From Pseudomonas abieticivorans (GTDB taxonomy: Bacteria > Pseudomonadota > Gammaproteobacteria > Pseudomonadales > Pseudomonadaceae): a DNA stretch of 64,000 nucleotides. This document shows, in pieces, positions 9,212 through 18,850 of this stretch. The position numbers and the translations under genes were made by a program. The DNA is taken from contig NZ_CP094975.1 in NCBI RefSeq assembly GCF_023509015.1, positions 2,365,501 to 2,429,500 on the forward strand, read 5' to 3'. Every line of letters starts with the position of its first letter. The first letter of the stretch is position 1. The notes under the pieces are model-generated. The model worked only from the letters and a program-made list of their open reading frames with translations, did not search any database and had not been told where the DNA came from.

Positions 9212-9312
9212 GTTCTACCTCATGACTTGCGAAAAGCAGATTTATTTTATAGCCCAGCTTCAGCCCTAGTTGAAGGCCGCCAGGAAAAATTCACATCCGC
9301 TGACGTCAGCGG

Positions 9313-9738
9313 CTAAACGCCCTCGCCCTGTAACGTGGCGAGAACCTTGCGCGCACCGCCATGATCGCGGTGCTCGCCTAAATAAACACCTTGCCAGGTA
9401 CCCATCGCCAACCGACCGTCCGAGACCGGAAGAGTCACTTGGCAGCCTAGCAAACTGGCCTTGAAGTGCGCCGGCAGGTCATCAGCGCCTTCGTCGTTGT
9501 GTTCAAAGCCTGCGGCACCCTCGGGCACCATCCGGTTGAAGAAACGTTCGAAGTCACGACGAACCGCAGGGTCGGCATTTTCGTTGATGGTCAACGAGGC
9601 CGAGGTATGTTGCAGCCACAAATGTAGCAGGCCGATACGACATGATCGTACTTGCGGCAGACTTTCCAGCAACTCATTGGTTACCAGATGAAACCCCCGG
9701 GGCCGGGGCCGCAAGGTAATCAGGGTCTGCTGCCACAT
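9313..9738 (-). CDS. yjbQ: YjbQ family protein (secondary thiamine-phosphate synthase-like)
   Basis: A 141-residue UPF0047/YjbQ protein. E. coli YjbQ has weak thiamine-phosphate synthase side activity; its true role is unknown. Conserved segments visible are [15 protein letters not shown], the [12 protein letters not shown] stretch and [18 protein letters not shown], which supply the His/Asp/Glu cluster of the family. The start MWQQTLITL at 9738 is chosen over an in-frame start 9 codons upstream because GGAG lies 6 bases before it. It appears to be a single-gene unit. Confidence 0.88.
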   Translation of the reverse strand: MWQQTLITLRPRPRGFHLVTNELLESLPQVRSCRIGLLHLWLQHTSASLTINENADPAVRRDFERFFNRMVPEGAAGFEHNDEGADDLPAHFKASLLGCQVTLPVSDGRLAMGTWQGVYLGEHRDHGGARKVLATLQGEGV

Positions 9739-9910
9739 ACCATTCTCCACACGTTCGGGGCGCATTCTAGCGCGCTCAGGGAAAAAGCAAAGAGGCTTTC
9801 AGGCTCTTAATTCTGTAAGCCAATGGCCTTTTTATAACAGGACGCCAGACAACACGGCATAACCGCCACGTAAACCGTTTGCGCCTGTTTGAAATGACAA
9901 AGTCCAGACG

Positions 9911-9940
9911 AAAAAATGCCCGGCGAACCGGGCATTTTTT
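9911..9940. terminator. Intrinsic terminator of glnK-amtB
   Basis: Perfect 13-bp inverted repeat AAAAAATGCCCGG/CCGGGCATTTTTT with a CGAA tetraloop, 10 bases after the amtB stop on the minus strand. The T-run is present on both strands. Confidence 0.92.
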
Positions 9941-9950
9941 TTTGCGATGG

Positions 9951-11288
9951 TTACAGGTTGTAGCCGCGCTCGTTGTGTTGCGCCAGGTCGAGGCCGACGG
10001 ACTCTTCCTCTTCGTTCACACGCAGGCCCATGACCACGTCCAGCACCTTGAGGATGATGAAGGTGACGATGGCGGTGTAAACCACGGTGAAGGCCACGCC
10101 TTTGAACTGAATCCAGACTTGTGCGCCGATATCGGTCACGGTGCCGAAGCCACCGAGCGAGGGGGCAGCGAACACGCCGGTCAGGATGGCGCCCAGGATA
10201 CCGCCGATGCCGTGCACGCCGAAGGCGTCCAGGGAGTCGTCGTAGCCCATTTTACGTTTCAGGGTGGTTGCGCAGAAGAAGCACACCACGCCTGCAGCCA
10301 GGCCGATCACCAGGGAGCCCATCGGGCCCACGGTACCGGCGGCCGGGGTAATGGCAACCAGGCCGGCAACCACACCCGAGGCGATGCCCAAGGCACTTGG
10401 CTTACCGTGGGTCAGCCACTCGGCGAACATCCAGCCCAGTGCAGCGGCGGCGGTAGCGATCTGGGTAACCAGCATGGCCATGCCGGCGGTGCCGTTGGCA
10501 GCTGCAGCGGAACCTGCGTTGAAGCCGAACCAGCCGACCCACAGCATGGCCGCGCCCATCAAGGTGTAACCCAGGTTGTGCGGGGCCATCGGGGTGGTCG
10601 GGAAGCCTTTGCGCTTGCCCAGTACCAGGCATGCGACCAGGCCAGCCACACCAGCGTTGATGTGCACCACGGTGCCACCAGCGAAGTCCAGCACGCCCCA
10701 GTCACCGAGCAGCGAACCCGGGCCGCTCCAGACCATGTGCGCGATTGGCGCGTACACCAGGGTGAACCAGATGCCCATGAACACCAGCATGGCGGAGAAT
10801 TTCATCCGCTCTGCGAAGGCACCGACGATCAGCGCCGGGGTGATGATGGCGAAGGTCATCTGGAAGGTAACGAACACCGCCTCGGGGAACAGCGCCGCAG
10901 GGCCTGTGATGCTCGCCGGGGTGATACCCGCGAGGAACGCCTTGGCCAGGCTGCCCACGAAGGAGTTGTAGTTGACGACGCCAGCTTCCATACCCGTGGT
11001 ATCGAAGGCCAGGCTGTAGCCGTAGAGGATCCAGAGAATGCTGATCAAGCCGGTGATTGCGAAACACTGCATCATCACCGACAGCACGTTCTTGGAACGG
11101 ACCATGCCGCCGTAGAACAGCGCCAGGCCAGGAATAGTCATGAACAGCACGAGGGCCGTCGAGGTCAACATCCAGGACGTATCGCCGGCGTTGAGGACGG
11201 GGGCCGGAACCGGGTCAGCCGCCAGGGCCAGACCGGGTAAAGCGAGGGACAACAGGGCTCCTAGCCCTGCGAATTGACGCAGAGTCAT
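9951..11288 (-). CDS. amtB: Ammonium transporter AmtB
   Basis: Inner-membrane ammonium channel of 445 residues with an N-terminal signal-like segment (LGALLSLALPGLALA) and about eleven membrane helices. The conserved pore histidines are visible in GGTVVHINAG and DAFGVHGIGG, and family motifs GWFGFNAGSA and PGLALFYGGMVRSKN are present. It is cotranscribed with glnK, 33 bases upstream, and followed by a strong terminator. GlnK binding would close the channel when nitrogen is sufficient. Expression should follow the sigma-54/NtrC-type promoter found upstream of glnK. Confidence 0.96.
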   Translation of the reverse strand: MTLRQFAGLGALLSLALPGLALAADPVPAPVLNAGDTSWMLTSTALVLFMTIPGLALFYGGMVRSKNVLSVMMQCFAITGLISILWILYGYSLAFDTTGMEAGVVNYNSFVGSLAKAFLAGITPASITGPAALFPEAVFVTFQMTFAIITPALIVGAFAERMKFSAMLVFMGIWFTLVYAPIAHMVWSGPGSLLGDWGVLDFAGGTVVHINAGVAGLVACLVLGKRKGFPTTPMAPHNLGYTLMGAAMLWVGWFGFNAGSAAAANGTAGMAMLVTQIATAAAALGWMFAEWLTHGKPSALGIASGVVAGLVAITPAAGTVGPMGSLVIGLAAGVVCFFCATTLKRKMGYDDSLDAFGVHGIGGILGAILTGVFAAPSLGGFGTVTDIGAQVWIQFKGVAFTVVYTAIVTFIILKVLDVVMGLRVNEEEESVGLDLAQHNERGYNL

Positions 11289-11321
11289 ATTGTTTTCTCC
11301 TGGGGCGTTGGGTTTGGCGGC

Positions 11322-11804
<483 letters not shown>

Positions 11805-11865
11805 TCAGCCTGCGCACTGCATTCGTCACCAGTGACTGCATCAGTGCATGGGTCAGTAGTGTCTA

Positions 11866-11881
11866 AGCAGAAAGCTTGCCA
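11866..11881 (-). promoter_or_regulatory. Sigma-54 (-24/-12) promoter of glnK-amtB
   Basis: On the minus strand the sequence is TGGCAAGCTTTCTGCT, 14 of 16 positions matching the consensus TGGCACGN4TTGCW, with the invariant GG and GC at the correct 10-base spacing. The predicted start lies near 11855, about 195 bases before the glnK ATG. Confidence 0.8.
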
Positions 11882-11956
11882 TGTCGTCGCAACCCAACAA
11901 TTTCGGCCTGTTGCCAGCAAACTCGGGACTGCAACAGGTTCCTGATCAACGGTTAC

Positions 11957-11971
11957 GCACCAACCCGGTGC
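11957..11971 (-). promoter_or_regulatory. NtrC-type enhancer site upstream of glnK
   Basis: GCACC-N5-GGTGC, a perfect inverted repeat in the NtrC arrangement (GCACY-N5-RGTGC). It lies about 76 bases upstream of the -24 element, a normal enhancer distance. Only one clear site was found. Confidence 0.7.
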
Positions 11972-12072
11972 GCCCTATTGGGTCGAGCCGCACGAAATGC
12001 GTGCAGCCCACGGTCACTGACTATAGACACCTGCGTGATACACTGCCGCCAATCTGATTCAGGAACCTGACC

Positions 12073-12333
12073 ATGCTCGCGCCTAAAGCCTTCCTCGACG
12101 CCCTGGGCGACCACGCTACGCGTCTTTTCAGCGGCGACACCGCGCAACCGCGCGCCGAACTCGAGAGCCAGTTCAAGGTGCTGCTGCAAAGTGGCTTCAG
12201 CAAACTGGACCTGGTCAGCCGTGAAGAATTCGACAGCCAAATGGTGGTATTGGCCCGCACCCGTGCGCGGCTCGAAACCCTGGAGGCCAAGGTGGCCGAG
12301 CTTGAAGCGCGCCTGACGCCCGCCGCCGAGTAA
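12073..12333 (+). CDS. ubiK: Ubiquinone biosynthesis accessory factor UbiK (YqiC/BMFP family)
   Basis: An 86-residue small protein of the UbiK/YqiC family. It helps aerobic ubiquinone synthesis together with UbiJ and can associate with membranes. The N-terminal amphipathic part (FLDALGDHATRLFS) is followed by ESQFKVLLQSGFSKLDLVSREEFDSQ and a C-terminal coiled coil at about residues 56-82 (RTRARLETLEAKVAELEARL). Length is typical. The ribosome-binding site is weak. It is transcribed alone, divergent from glnK, a position conserved in Pseudomonas. A REP-like palindrome follows its stop. Confidence 0.88.
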   Translation: MLAPKAFLDALGDHATRLFSGDTAQPRAELESQFKVLLQSGFSKLDLVSREEFDSQMVVLARTRARLETLEAKVAELEARLTPAAE

Positions 12334-12350
12334 ACCCGCTCCTGTGGCAG

Positions 12351-12402
12351 CACAGCTTGCTGGCGATGGCGCTTTTACTGCCGCCATCGCCAGCAAGCCG
12401 TG
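12351..12402. repeat. REP-like palindrome after ubiK
   Basis: Perfect 17-bp inverted repeat (12355-12371 with 12382-12398; core GCTTGCTGGCGATGGCG) around a 10-base loop, with partly matching outer arms CAC/GTG. This is the other common intergenic repeat type of fluorescent pseudomonads. It might also act as a weak terminator, but no T-run follows. Confidence 0.7.
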
Positions 12403-12487
12403 CCCCCACATAACGCCCCGCCAATCCTGCTAGACGCCACCTCCCCCCCTCCCTACACTCCGGTCAATCACCGAGGGGGCATCGCCG

Positions 12488-13399
12488 ATGAATCGAAACG
12501 AGCTGCGCAAGGCCGACATGAACCTCATGGTGGTGTTCGAGACGTTGATGCTCGAACGCAACGTGACGCGAGTCGCCGAGAAGCTGTTCCTCGGCCAACC
12601 GACCATCAGCGCTGCTCTCAATCGCTTGCGTACCATGTTCAACGACCCGCTGTTCGTGCGTGTCGGCCATCGCATGGAGCCCACCGCGCGCGCAGAAGAA
12701 ATTGCTCGACACCTGTCGCCAGCCCTCGACGCACTGTCGGTGGCGATCAGCCTGACCCACGACTTCGACCCCACCAGCAGCACCATGACCTTTCGCATCG
12801 GCTTGTCCGACGATGTCGAGTTCGGCCTATTGCCGCCCATGCTGCGAGCCTTGCGCGAAGAAGCGCCCAAAGTGGTATTCGTGGTGCAACACGTCGACTA
12901 TTGGCGGGTGCCCGACCTGCTCGCCTCCGGTGACATCACCGTGGGCATCAGCCAAACCCGTGGCCTGCCAGCCAACGCCAAGCGTAAATTGCTGCGACGC
13001 ATCCAGCCCAGGGTGCTGCGCGCCGACAAATCCGATACACCGCTGACCCTCGACGAATACTGCACGCGGCCCCACGTGCTGGTCTCGCACACCGCCAACA
13101 TCAGCGGCGTGGCCGATGAGTGGCTGGAAGAAATCGGCCGCAAACGCCACGTCGTGCTTTCCGTGCCCCAATTCAGCGCCTTGCCTGCACTGCTGGCCGG
13201 CACGGATCTTTTAGCAGGCCTTCCGGACTACACCGCCAAGGCCATGGCCGCTTCCGGGCATCTTTTCGATGAGCCGCTGCCTTTTGATACACCGACGCTG
13301 GATTTGTCGATGGTATGGCTGAGCGTAATGGACACCGACCCTGCGGAGCGCTGGCTGCGCTCGCGACTGGAAGCGTTCATGAGCGATTTGCCGCACTGA
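12488..13399 (+). CDS. LysR-family transcriptional regulator (NodD/LeuO-like subgroup)
   Basis: A 303-residue LysR protein. The winged helix-turn-helix spans about residues 8-68 ([25 protein letters not shown], then [19 protein letters not shown]), with the DPLFVR signature typical of the NodD/LeuO-like branch. The C-terminal effector-binding domain follows from about residue 95. No divergent target gene lies next to it, so its regulon is unknown. The strong ribosome-binding site GAGGGGG precedes the ATG. Transcribed alone, 97 bases before the chemoreceptor gene. Confidence 0.88.
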   Translation: MNRNELRKADMNLMVVFETLMLERNVTRVAEKLFLGQPTISAALNRLRTMFNDPLFVRVGHRMEPTARAEEIARHLSPALDALSVAISLTHDFDPTSSTMTFRIGLSDDVEFGLLPPMLRALREEAPKVVFVVQHVDYWRVPDLLASGDITVGISQTRGLPANAKRKLLRRIQPRVLRADKSDTPLTLDEYCTRPHVLVSHTANISGVADEWLEEIGRKRHVVLSVPQFSALPALLAGTDLLAGLPDYTAKAMAASGHLFDEPLPFDTPTLDLSMVWLSVMDTDPAERWLRSRLEAFMSDLPH

Positions 13400-13411
13400 C
13401 ACCGCGCGCCC

Positions 13412-13438
13412 TCAACTTACCTCGCCTTGCGCCGACAT
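13412..13438 (+). promoter_or_regulatory. Sigma-28 (FliA)-type promoter of the first chemoreceptor gene
   Basis: TCAA (13412-13415), exactly 15 bases, then GCCGACAT (13431-13438). This fits the flagellar sigma-28 pattern TCAA-N15-GCCGATAA with two mismatches, and lies 58 bases before the chemoreceptor ATG. Confidence 0.65.
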
Positions 13439-13487
13439 ACTGGCTAGGCAATCGCCTTTGCGTCCCCCTGGCAAATACTCACGAGAG

Positions 13488-13495
13488 AAAAATAA
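13488..13495 (+). promoter_or_regulatory. AAAAATAA Hfq/Crc-type motif at the chemoreceptor start
   Basis: The octamer fits AANAANAA and sits between the Shine-Dalgarno (GAGAG) and the ATG at 13497, where Hfq/Crc binding would block initiation. Crc control is inferred from the motif alone. Confidence 0.45.
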
Positions 13496-13496
13496 A

Positions 13497-15176
13497 ATGA
13501 GTCTCAGTCTGAAGGGTAAGGTCCTTTCCCTGGCCGTGGTCCCGGTGCTGTTGTTTGCGGCGGTGATCAGCATCAGCACCTACTGGATTTTGCGCCAGCA
13601 GGCTGATCAGGAAGTCAGCGACACCCGCGAACGGCTCATCGCCGAATCCCGCGAAACGCTGCATGGCTATGTCGAAGTGGCGCTCAACACCATCAAACCC
13701 CTTTACGACGCCGCAGCCGCTGGCGATACCGGGGCGCGTGACCAGGTCGTCAAGCTGCTGTCGAACATCACCTACGGCAAGGACGGCTATTTCTTCGGTT
13801 ACGATTCTGACACCGTGCGCCTGTTCAAGGGCAACAGCCCCGACGGCGTCGGCAAATCCTTCAAGGACAACCGCGACCCCAACGGCGTGTACGTGAACCG
13901 TGAATTGGTACGCGTGGCCAAGGACGGTAGCCATTACGCCCAGTACAGCTCCACTCAGCCGGGCAGTGATGTGCTAGTACCCAAACTGGGCTACACCGAA
14001 TACCTGCCCAAATGGGACATGGTGGTAGGCACCTCGATCAACCTGGACAACATCGACGCGCTGACTGCCAAGGTGCAGGCCCGCGTTAGCGCCGACATGC
14101 AAAAAATGTTGCTGAGCATTCTGGGGATTACCGCCGTGTTGCTGCTGGTCATCGCGTTGGTCGGCTTGGTAATGGCAAACACCATCGTGCGGCCGCTGTT
14201 CGCGATCAAGGCCAACCTGGACGACATTGCCGCCGGCGAAGGCGACCTGACCCGCCGCCTGCCGATTACCAGCAAGGATGAGCTGGGCCAATTGGCGCAC
14301 TCCTTCAACCTGTTCGTCGACAAGATCCACGGACTGGTGCGCCAGATCGCCGAAATGACTAGCCAACTCACCGGCTTGGTGGTTGAAGTGGCCGACCAGG
14401 CCCAGCGTTCGGAAAACACCATGGAGCGCCAGCGCCAGGAAACCGATCAGGTGGCCACAGCCATCAACGAGATGTCCTCGGCGGCCCAGGAAGTGGCGAA
14501 AAGCGCCCAAGGCGCCGCCGTCGCCGCGCAACAGACAGACGCCGAAGGCCAAAACGCCAAACGCGTGGTGGACGGCAGCATCGCGCAGATCCATGCACTG
14601 ATCGGCGACATACGCGGCAGTGGCGCCTCGCTGGACAGCCTGCAAGGCGACGTGCAATCGATCGTCAGCGTGCTCGGCGTGATCCGCTCCATCGCTGAGC
14701 AAACCAACCTGCTGGCCCTCAACGCGGCCATCGAAGCTGCCCGCGCAGGTGAAGCCGGCCGTGGCTTCGCCGTGGTCGCCGACGAAGTCCGGGCCCTGGC
14801 CAGCCGTACCCAACAGAGCACCCAGGAAATCCAGGGCATGATCGACCGCCTGCAAAAAGGCACGCAAACCGCCGTGGACTCCATGCGCCGCTCCAGCGAA
14901 GCCGGCGAAGGCACTTCGCAGCGCGCCAACGAAGCCGGCGCCTCGCTGGACATGATCGCCCAACTGATCGGCACCATTAACTCCATGAACGCGCAAATCG
15001 CCAGTGCCGCCGAAGAACAGACAGCGGTTGCCGAAGAGATCAACCGCAGCGTGCACCAGATCGCCACGGCCGTGGACAGCATGGCCGATGAAACGCAGCA
15101 GAGTGCACAGACCTCGCGCAATCTGGCCGGGCTTGGCCAGCGGCTGGGCGCGCTGGTGGGGCAGTTCAGGATCTAG
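13497..15176 (+). CDS. Methyl-accepting chemotaxis protein with single-Cache sensor
   Basis: Inner-membrane chemoreceptor of 559 residues. Two membrane helices (about 9-30 and 204-228) flank a periplasmic domain of about 170 residues resembling sCache_2 ([15 protein letters not shown], then [24 protein letters not shown]). A HAMP domain (about 229-281) and a cytoplasmic signalling domain follow; its hairpin tip is the canonical [20 protein letters not shown] segment. The ligand is not readable from sequence; sCache_2 receptors of pseudomonads often sense small organic acids. The start at 13497 (MSLSLKGKV) has a proper ribosome-binding site and a sigma-28-like promoter upstream. Confidence 0.93.
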   Translation: MSLSLKGKVLSLAVVPVLLFAAVISISTYWILRQQADQEVSDTRERLIAESRETLHGYVEVALNTIKPLYDAAAAGDTGARDQVVKLLSNITYGKDGYFFGYDSDTVRLFKGNSPDGVGKSFKDNRDPNGVYVNRELVRVAKDGSHYAQYSSTQPGSDVLVPKLGYTEYLPKWDMVVGTSINLDNIDALTAKVQARVSADMQKMLLSILGITAVLLLVIALVGLVMANTIVRPLFAIKANLDDIAAGEGDLTRRLPITSKDELGQLAHSFNLFVDKIHGLVRQIAEMTSQLTGLVVEVADQAQRSENTMERQRQETDQVATAINEMSSAAQEVAKSAQGAAVAAQQTDAEGQNAKRVVDGSIAQIHALIGDIRGSGASLDSLQGDVQSIVSVLGVIRSIAEQTNLLALNAAIEAARAGEAGRGFAVVADEVRALASRTQQSTQEIQGMIDRLQKGTQTAVDSMRRSSEAGEGTSQRANEAGASLDMIAQLIGTINSMNAQIASAAEEQTAVAEEINRSVHQIATAVDSMADETQQSAQTSRNLAGLGQRLGALVGQFRI

Positions 15177-15278
15177 AGGGCAACATCACGACTCAGACTT
15201 TCCTGCCCCAAAAGCCTTAGCGCTCTATCCTCAACACATGCCGCAGGAAGCGGCTCCCCTTGAGTGCATGGAGCAAAC

Positions 15279-16772
15279 ATGGCCCTATCCATCGTCCACA
15301 GCCGCGCCCAGGTGGGCGTGGGTGCGCCGGCCGTCACGGTTGAGGCGCACCTGGCCAACGGCTTGCCGGCGCTGACCCTGGTCGGCCTGCCGGAAGCCTC
15401 GGTGAAAGAAAGCAAAGACCGGGTGCGCAGCGCGATCATCAACTCCGGGCTCAACTTTCCCAACCGGCGTATTACCCTGAACCTGGCCCCTGCCGACCTG
15501 CCCAAGGACGGTGGGCGTTTTGACCTGGCCATTGCCTTGGGCATCCTGGCGGCCAGCGGGCAGGTGCCGATTGCTTCGTTGCGGGAGGTGGAGTGCCTGG
15601 GTGAACTGGCGCTTTCCGGGGCGGTGCGCTCGGTGCAGGGCGTGTTGCCGGCAGCACTCGCCGCGCGGGAGGCCGGCCGGGCGCTGGTGGTACCCCGGGA
15701 CAACGCCGAGGAGGCCTGCCTGGCCTCCGGGTTGAGCGTGATCGCCGCGAACAATCTGCAAGAGCTGGTGGCGCACTTCAATGGGCAGCACATCATCGCG
15801 CCCTACAGCGCCAACGGCCTGTTGCTGATCAGCAAGCCCTACCCCGACCTGAACGAAGTACAAGGCCAGGTCGCCGCCAAACGCGCGCTGCTGGTGGCCG
15901 CGGCCGGCGCCCACAATCTGCTTTTCAGTGGCCCGCCGGGCACCGGCAAAACCCTGCTCGCCAGCCGCCTACCGGGTTTGCTGCCGCCGCTGGTTGAAAA
16001 GGAAGCGCTGGAGGTGGCGGCCATCCAATCCGTCGCCAGCCACGTGCCGTTGAAAAACTGGCCGCAGCGGCCCTTCAGGCACCCGCACCACTCAGCATCA
16101 GGTGCCGCGCTGGTCGGCGGTGGCAGCCGGCCGCAACCCGGCGAAATCACCCTGGCGCATCATGGCGTGCTGTTTCTCGATGAGCTGCCCGAGTTTGATC
16201 GCAAGGTGCTCGAGGTTCTGCGGGAGCCGCTGGAATCCGGCGAGATCGTGATCGCCCGGGCTCGCGACAAAATTCGCTTCCCGGCGCGCTTCCAATTGGT
16301 TGCCGCCATGAACCCCTGCCCCTGTGGATATCTCGGTGAACCCAGCGGGCGTTGCAGTTGCAGCACCGACCAGATCGCCCGCTACCGCAACAAACTCAGC
16401 GGCCCGCTGCTGGACCGTATCGACCTGCACCTTACCGTCGCCCGGGAAACCACGGCGCTCACCCCGGTAGCACAACCCGGCGACGACACTGCCAGTGCCG
16501 CAGCCCGTGTAGCCGAGGCGCGCGACAGGCAGTTGCAACGCCAGGGCTGCGCGAATGCCTTCCTGGACCTGCCGGGCCTCAGGGAACACTGCAAGTTATC
16601 CACAGAAGACGAAAAATGGTTGGAGACCGCGTGCGAGCGGCTGACCCTGTCACTGAGGGCGGCGCATCGGTTGTTGAAAGTGGCGCGGACTTTGGCGGAT
16701 CTGGAGAAGGAGGACCAAATTGGGCGGGGGCATGTGGCGGAGGCGTTGCAGTATCGGCCTTCGGGGCAGTGA
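15279..16772 (+). CDS. yifB: YifB/ComM family AAA+ ATPase (Mg-chelatase-like)
   Basis: A 497-residue member of the YifB/ComM family. In naturally competent bacteria ComM is a branch-migration helicase that integrates foreign DNA; YifB in other species is less understood. The N-terminal Lon-like S5 domain covers about residues 1-180, then the AAA+ domain with Walker A GPPGTGKT, Walker B VLFLDELPEF, the cysteine cluster NPCPCGYLGEPSGRCSCS and a C-terminal winged domain. The ATG at 15279 has GGAG 5-6 bases upstream and is preferred over a GTG at 15264. Located between a chemoreceptor and a lipoprotein gene; transcribed alone. Confidence 0.93.
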   Translation: MALSIVHSRAQVGVGAPAVTVEAHLANGLPALTLVGLPEASVKESKDRVRSAIINSGLNFPNRRITLNLAPADLPKDGGRFDLAIALGILAASGQVPIASLREVECLGELALSGAVRSVQGVLPAALAAREAGRALVVPRDNAEEACLASGLSVIAANNLQELVAHFNGQHIIAPYSANGLLLISKPYPDLNEVQGQVAAKRALLVAAAGAHNLLFSGPPGTGKTLLASRLPGLLPPLVEKEALEVAAIQSVASHVPLKNWPQRPFRHPHHSASGAALVGGGSRPQPGEITLAHHGVLFLDELPEFDRKVLEVLREPLESGEIVIARARDKIRFPARFQLVAAMNPCPCGYLGEPSGRCSCSTDQIARYRNKLSGPLLDRIDLHLTVARETTALTPVAQPGDDTASAAARVAEARDRQLQRQGCANAFLDLPGLREHCKLSTEDEKWLETACERLTLSLRAAHRLLKVARTLADLEKEDQIGRGHVAEALQYRPSGQ

Positions 16773-16950
16773 GTGGTTAACCTTTAGTAGGAATGGTCTG
16801 AGGAGAGTTATTCACACCGTGCAGGAAACTTCCGATTTTCTGTAACTGCCTTGTCTAGTTAGGATTTCAGCCCTTCCGTGGGGGTACATCGAAGACACAC
16901 TGGATCCGGGTTACCTATTGTGCTGCCCTTCTGAACCATTGTACCCAAGC

Positions 16951-16978
16951 CCCCGACAAGGCCAGAACCTTGCCGGGG
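16951..16978 (-). terminator. Hairpin downstream of the 142-residue lipoprotein gene
   Basis: 11-bp inverted repeat CCCCGACAAGG/CCTTGCCGGGG, fully paired on the minus-strand RNA through one G-U. It lies 10 bases after the lipoprotein stop. The T-run beyond it is poor, so termination may be partial. Confidence 0.5.
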
Positions 16979-16987
16979 AGGCCGCCT

Positions 16988-17416
16988 TTAGCGGATGCTG
17001 CGGATGTTGCCCTTGTTGCCTTTGACCGTTACATCCACCTTCTTGAAGATGAAGTAGTTTTGCTCGGTCACTTCATAACGCGGTGCCACGATCAGGTCGG
17101 CGCCCGAAGCCTTGACAGCCTTGTAGGCTGCGGCGGATTTAACGGCGCTGACCGGGTCCAACATGCTCAGGCCGCCGCCGGTGCCGCCACCGTAGGCCAC
17201 GCCATCGGCGAACTGGGTGTCACCGCCGAACTTCAGGAAACCAAACAGGATGTTCACCGAAGACTGGCCGGTGATGCTTTCGCCCACGGCGACGTCAGCC
17301 TTCAGGTCGGCTTTGACGCTGCTGTCGATCGGGGCCGATGGCTGGCTGGCGTTATAGCTGACGCAGCCGCTGGCAGTGGCGATGAGGGTCGAGAGAGCGG
17401 CACACTTGAGGAACAT
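16988..17416 (-). CDS. Small lipoprotein of unknown function
   Basis: A 142-residue protein with a lipoprotein signal: MFLKCAALSTLIATASGC, lipidated Cys18. The mature part has a Gly-rich centre (GVAYGGGTGGGLS), an AVGESITGQSSVNILFGF segment and the pattern SAVKSAAAYKAVKASGADLIVAPRYEV, which loosely recalls TRL-like lipoproteins; I cannot assign it firmly. It ends in a basic stretch. The start at 17416 is chosen because AAGGAAG precedes it and the signal begins there; the frame is open further upstream. Absence of an outer-membrane avoidance Asp at +2 (Val19) suggests sorting to the outer membrane. Monocistronic. Confidence 0.75.
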   Translation of the reverse strand: MFLKCAALSTLIATASGCVSYNASQPSAPIDSSVKADLKADVAVGESITGQSSVNILFGFLKFGGDTQFADGVAYGGGTGGGLSMLDPVSAVKSAAAYKAVKASGADLIVAPRYEVTEQNYFIFKKVDVTVKGNKGNIRSIR

Positions 17417-17605
17417 GTTCACGAAGTACTTCCTTGCTACAGATAAGGATTGGCTGTATCTCAATGCGGATACGTAACCCCATGTTTTCATGGGGTAGCG
17501 GACCTTACTGCAGCGGCTGTTCGCGTTCATATCAGAGCGTTCAGCGTGCCGCGTAGGAAGATTCTGGTGATGAATTGCTTCCTCACCAGACGCGTGAAGC
17601 GGCCT

Positions 17606-18820
17606 TTATTCCTTGCTCAAATCAACCAGCGGCTCCTTGCGCACTTCTGTGGCCCTACCCGCCTGAACGGTTTCCACCTGCTTGAGCGACTTATCCACAG
17701 CCGCCTTGTCTGCCAGCAGGCTGTAGCTGATCTGGAACTGGCGCTGCTCCTTGGGCCCAATGGTGGGCACCAGGTTCAGTGGCCGTTGGTAGTGACGGTT
17801 GTAGGAGAAGCTGGTGCCCGGCTCAAGGCCCGTGACATAGCCCTGGCCGTGGGTGTCGGTGTTTTTCCACAGGGAGAACACCGGCAATTGCTGGGTGTTG
17901 AAGCCGACGGCCACGCCCAGGCTACCGGCCTTGTTATGCAGCACGGCGAGGGTCTGGCCCTTGGCGTCGGCGTAGGGCACTACGTTGTAGACGGTTTCGT
18001 CGTAGTCGGGTGTAGGCGCGCGGTAGGTTTGCCAATCAGCGAGGTCGCCCTTGGCTTTTTCGTTGAACGGCGACACCTGCTTCACCGGTATCGCGACCTT
18101 GGCGCCCTGCTCCAGGAACGGGGTGCTGAAGTTGCTGTGGTACAGCGCCTGATATTCCTTGGGGTAATCGCCGTTGTTGGTCAGCGTGTCGTTGAGGGCA
18201 AACTGGGCGGTACCGGGTTCGGTGACCAGTTCGGTTTGCACGTCGAAATCGACTTTCTTGAACGCCTGCTCCTTGAGCTCGCCCTTTAGGTGGATGGCGT
18301 AAGGCGGTTGCTCGTCAATGTGCAGGGTGACCTTGCTGGCCGGGATGTTGGCAGCGCGACCGTGCAGGGTCAGCAGTTCGCCGTTGTCCATGCCGGGGTG
18401 GCCGACCCATTCGTAGCCGCAGCGTGCGACCATCTCGTTGAAGCCTTCCAACCAGCCCAGGCCGCCGCGGCCATTGAGCTCGATAAACGCGGGGTTCACG
18501 ACCTCTTGCACGGGCGAATCCCAGCCCATGCGCACATCGCCCACCGAGGCGTGCAATACGTTCATGCCACGGGTGGGCACCACCGAGACTTTTAGCGTGC
18601 CGTTGTCGATATCGATCACGCTCACGCCTTCCTGACGGCCACCATGCAGGGTGCGCATCGTCACGGAAAACGGCTTGGCAGTTTTCACACCCAACTGCTG
18701 GCTGGTGATTTGCTGGTTTTGTGCAGGCTTGTCGCTGTCGAGCAGCACATAGTCCCACGCCAGGGCGTGGGAAGCGGTGGCAAGGGTGCTCAAGCCGATC
18801 AGCAGGCGAAGGGATTTCAT
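17606..18820 (-). CDS. Exported DUF4432 family protein (aldose-epimerase-like fold)
   Basis: A 404-residue protein with a Sec signal peptide (MKSLRLLIGLSTLATASHALA), so probably periplasmic. The body resembles DUF4432 proteins, which adopt the galactose-mutarotase-like fold: VVPTRGMNVLHASVGDVRMGWDSP, then WLEGFNEMVARCGYEWVG and the HGRAANIPAS segment. A sugar-binding or epimerase role is possible, but neither substrate nor catalytic residues are certain. It lies after the LacI-regulated MFS-amidase genes on the same strand, 95 bases downstream, with its own operator-like inverted repeat. Ribosome-binding site AAGGAC. Confidence 0.78.
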   Translation of the reverse strand: MKSLRLLIGLSTLATASHALAWDYVLLDSDKPAQNQQITSQQLGVKTAKPFSVTMRTLHGGRQEGVSVIDIDNGTLKVSVVPTRGMNVLHASVGDVRMGWDSPVQEVVNPAFIELNGRGGLGWLEGFNEMVARCGYEWVGHPGMDNGELLTLHGRAANIPASKVTLHIDEQPPYAIHLKGELKEQAFKKVDFDVQTELVTEPGTAQFALNDTLTNNGDYPKEYQALYHSNFSTPFLEQGAKVAIPVKQVSPFNEKAKGDLADWQTYRAPTPDYDETVYNVVPYADAKGQTLAVLHNKAGSLGVAVGFNTQQLPVFSLWKNTDTHGQGYVTGLEPGTSFSYNRHYQRPLNLVPTIGPKEQRQFQISYSLLADKAAVDKSLKQVETVQAGRATEVRKEPLVDLSKE

Positions 18821-18850
18821 GAAGTAGTCCTTATTGGAATTATTGACTGC

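Noticed and set aside
9879..11240. 453-codon open frame on the plus strand opposite amtB
   Set aside because: It is antisense to a clear ammonium transporter, rich in His, Gly, Gln and Glu as expected of a GC-rich shadow frame, and has no ribosome-binding site or familiar domain.
12351..12402. Intrinsic terminator for ubiK
   Set aside because: The stem is strong but no T-run follows on either strand, and the sequence type is a known kind of dispersed repeat, so it was listed as a repeat.
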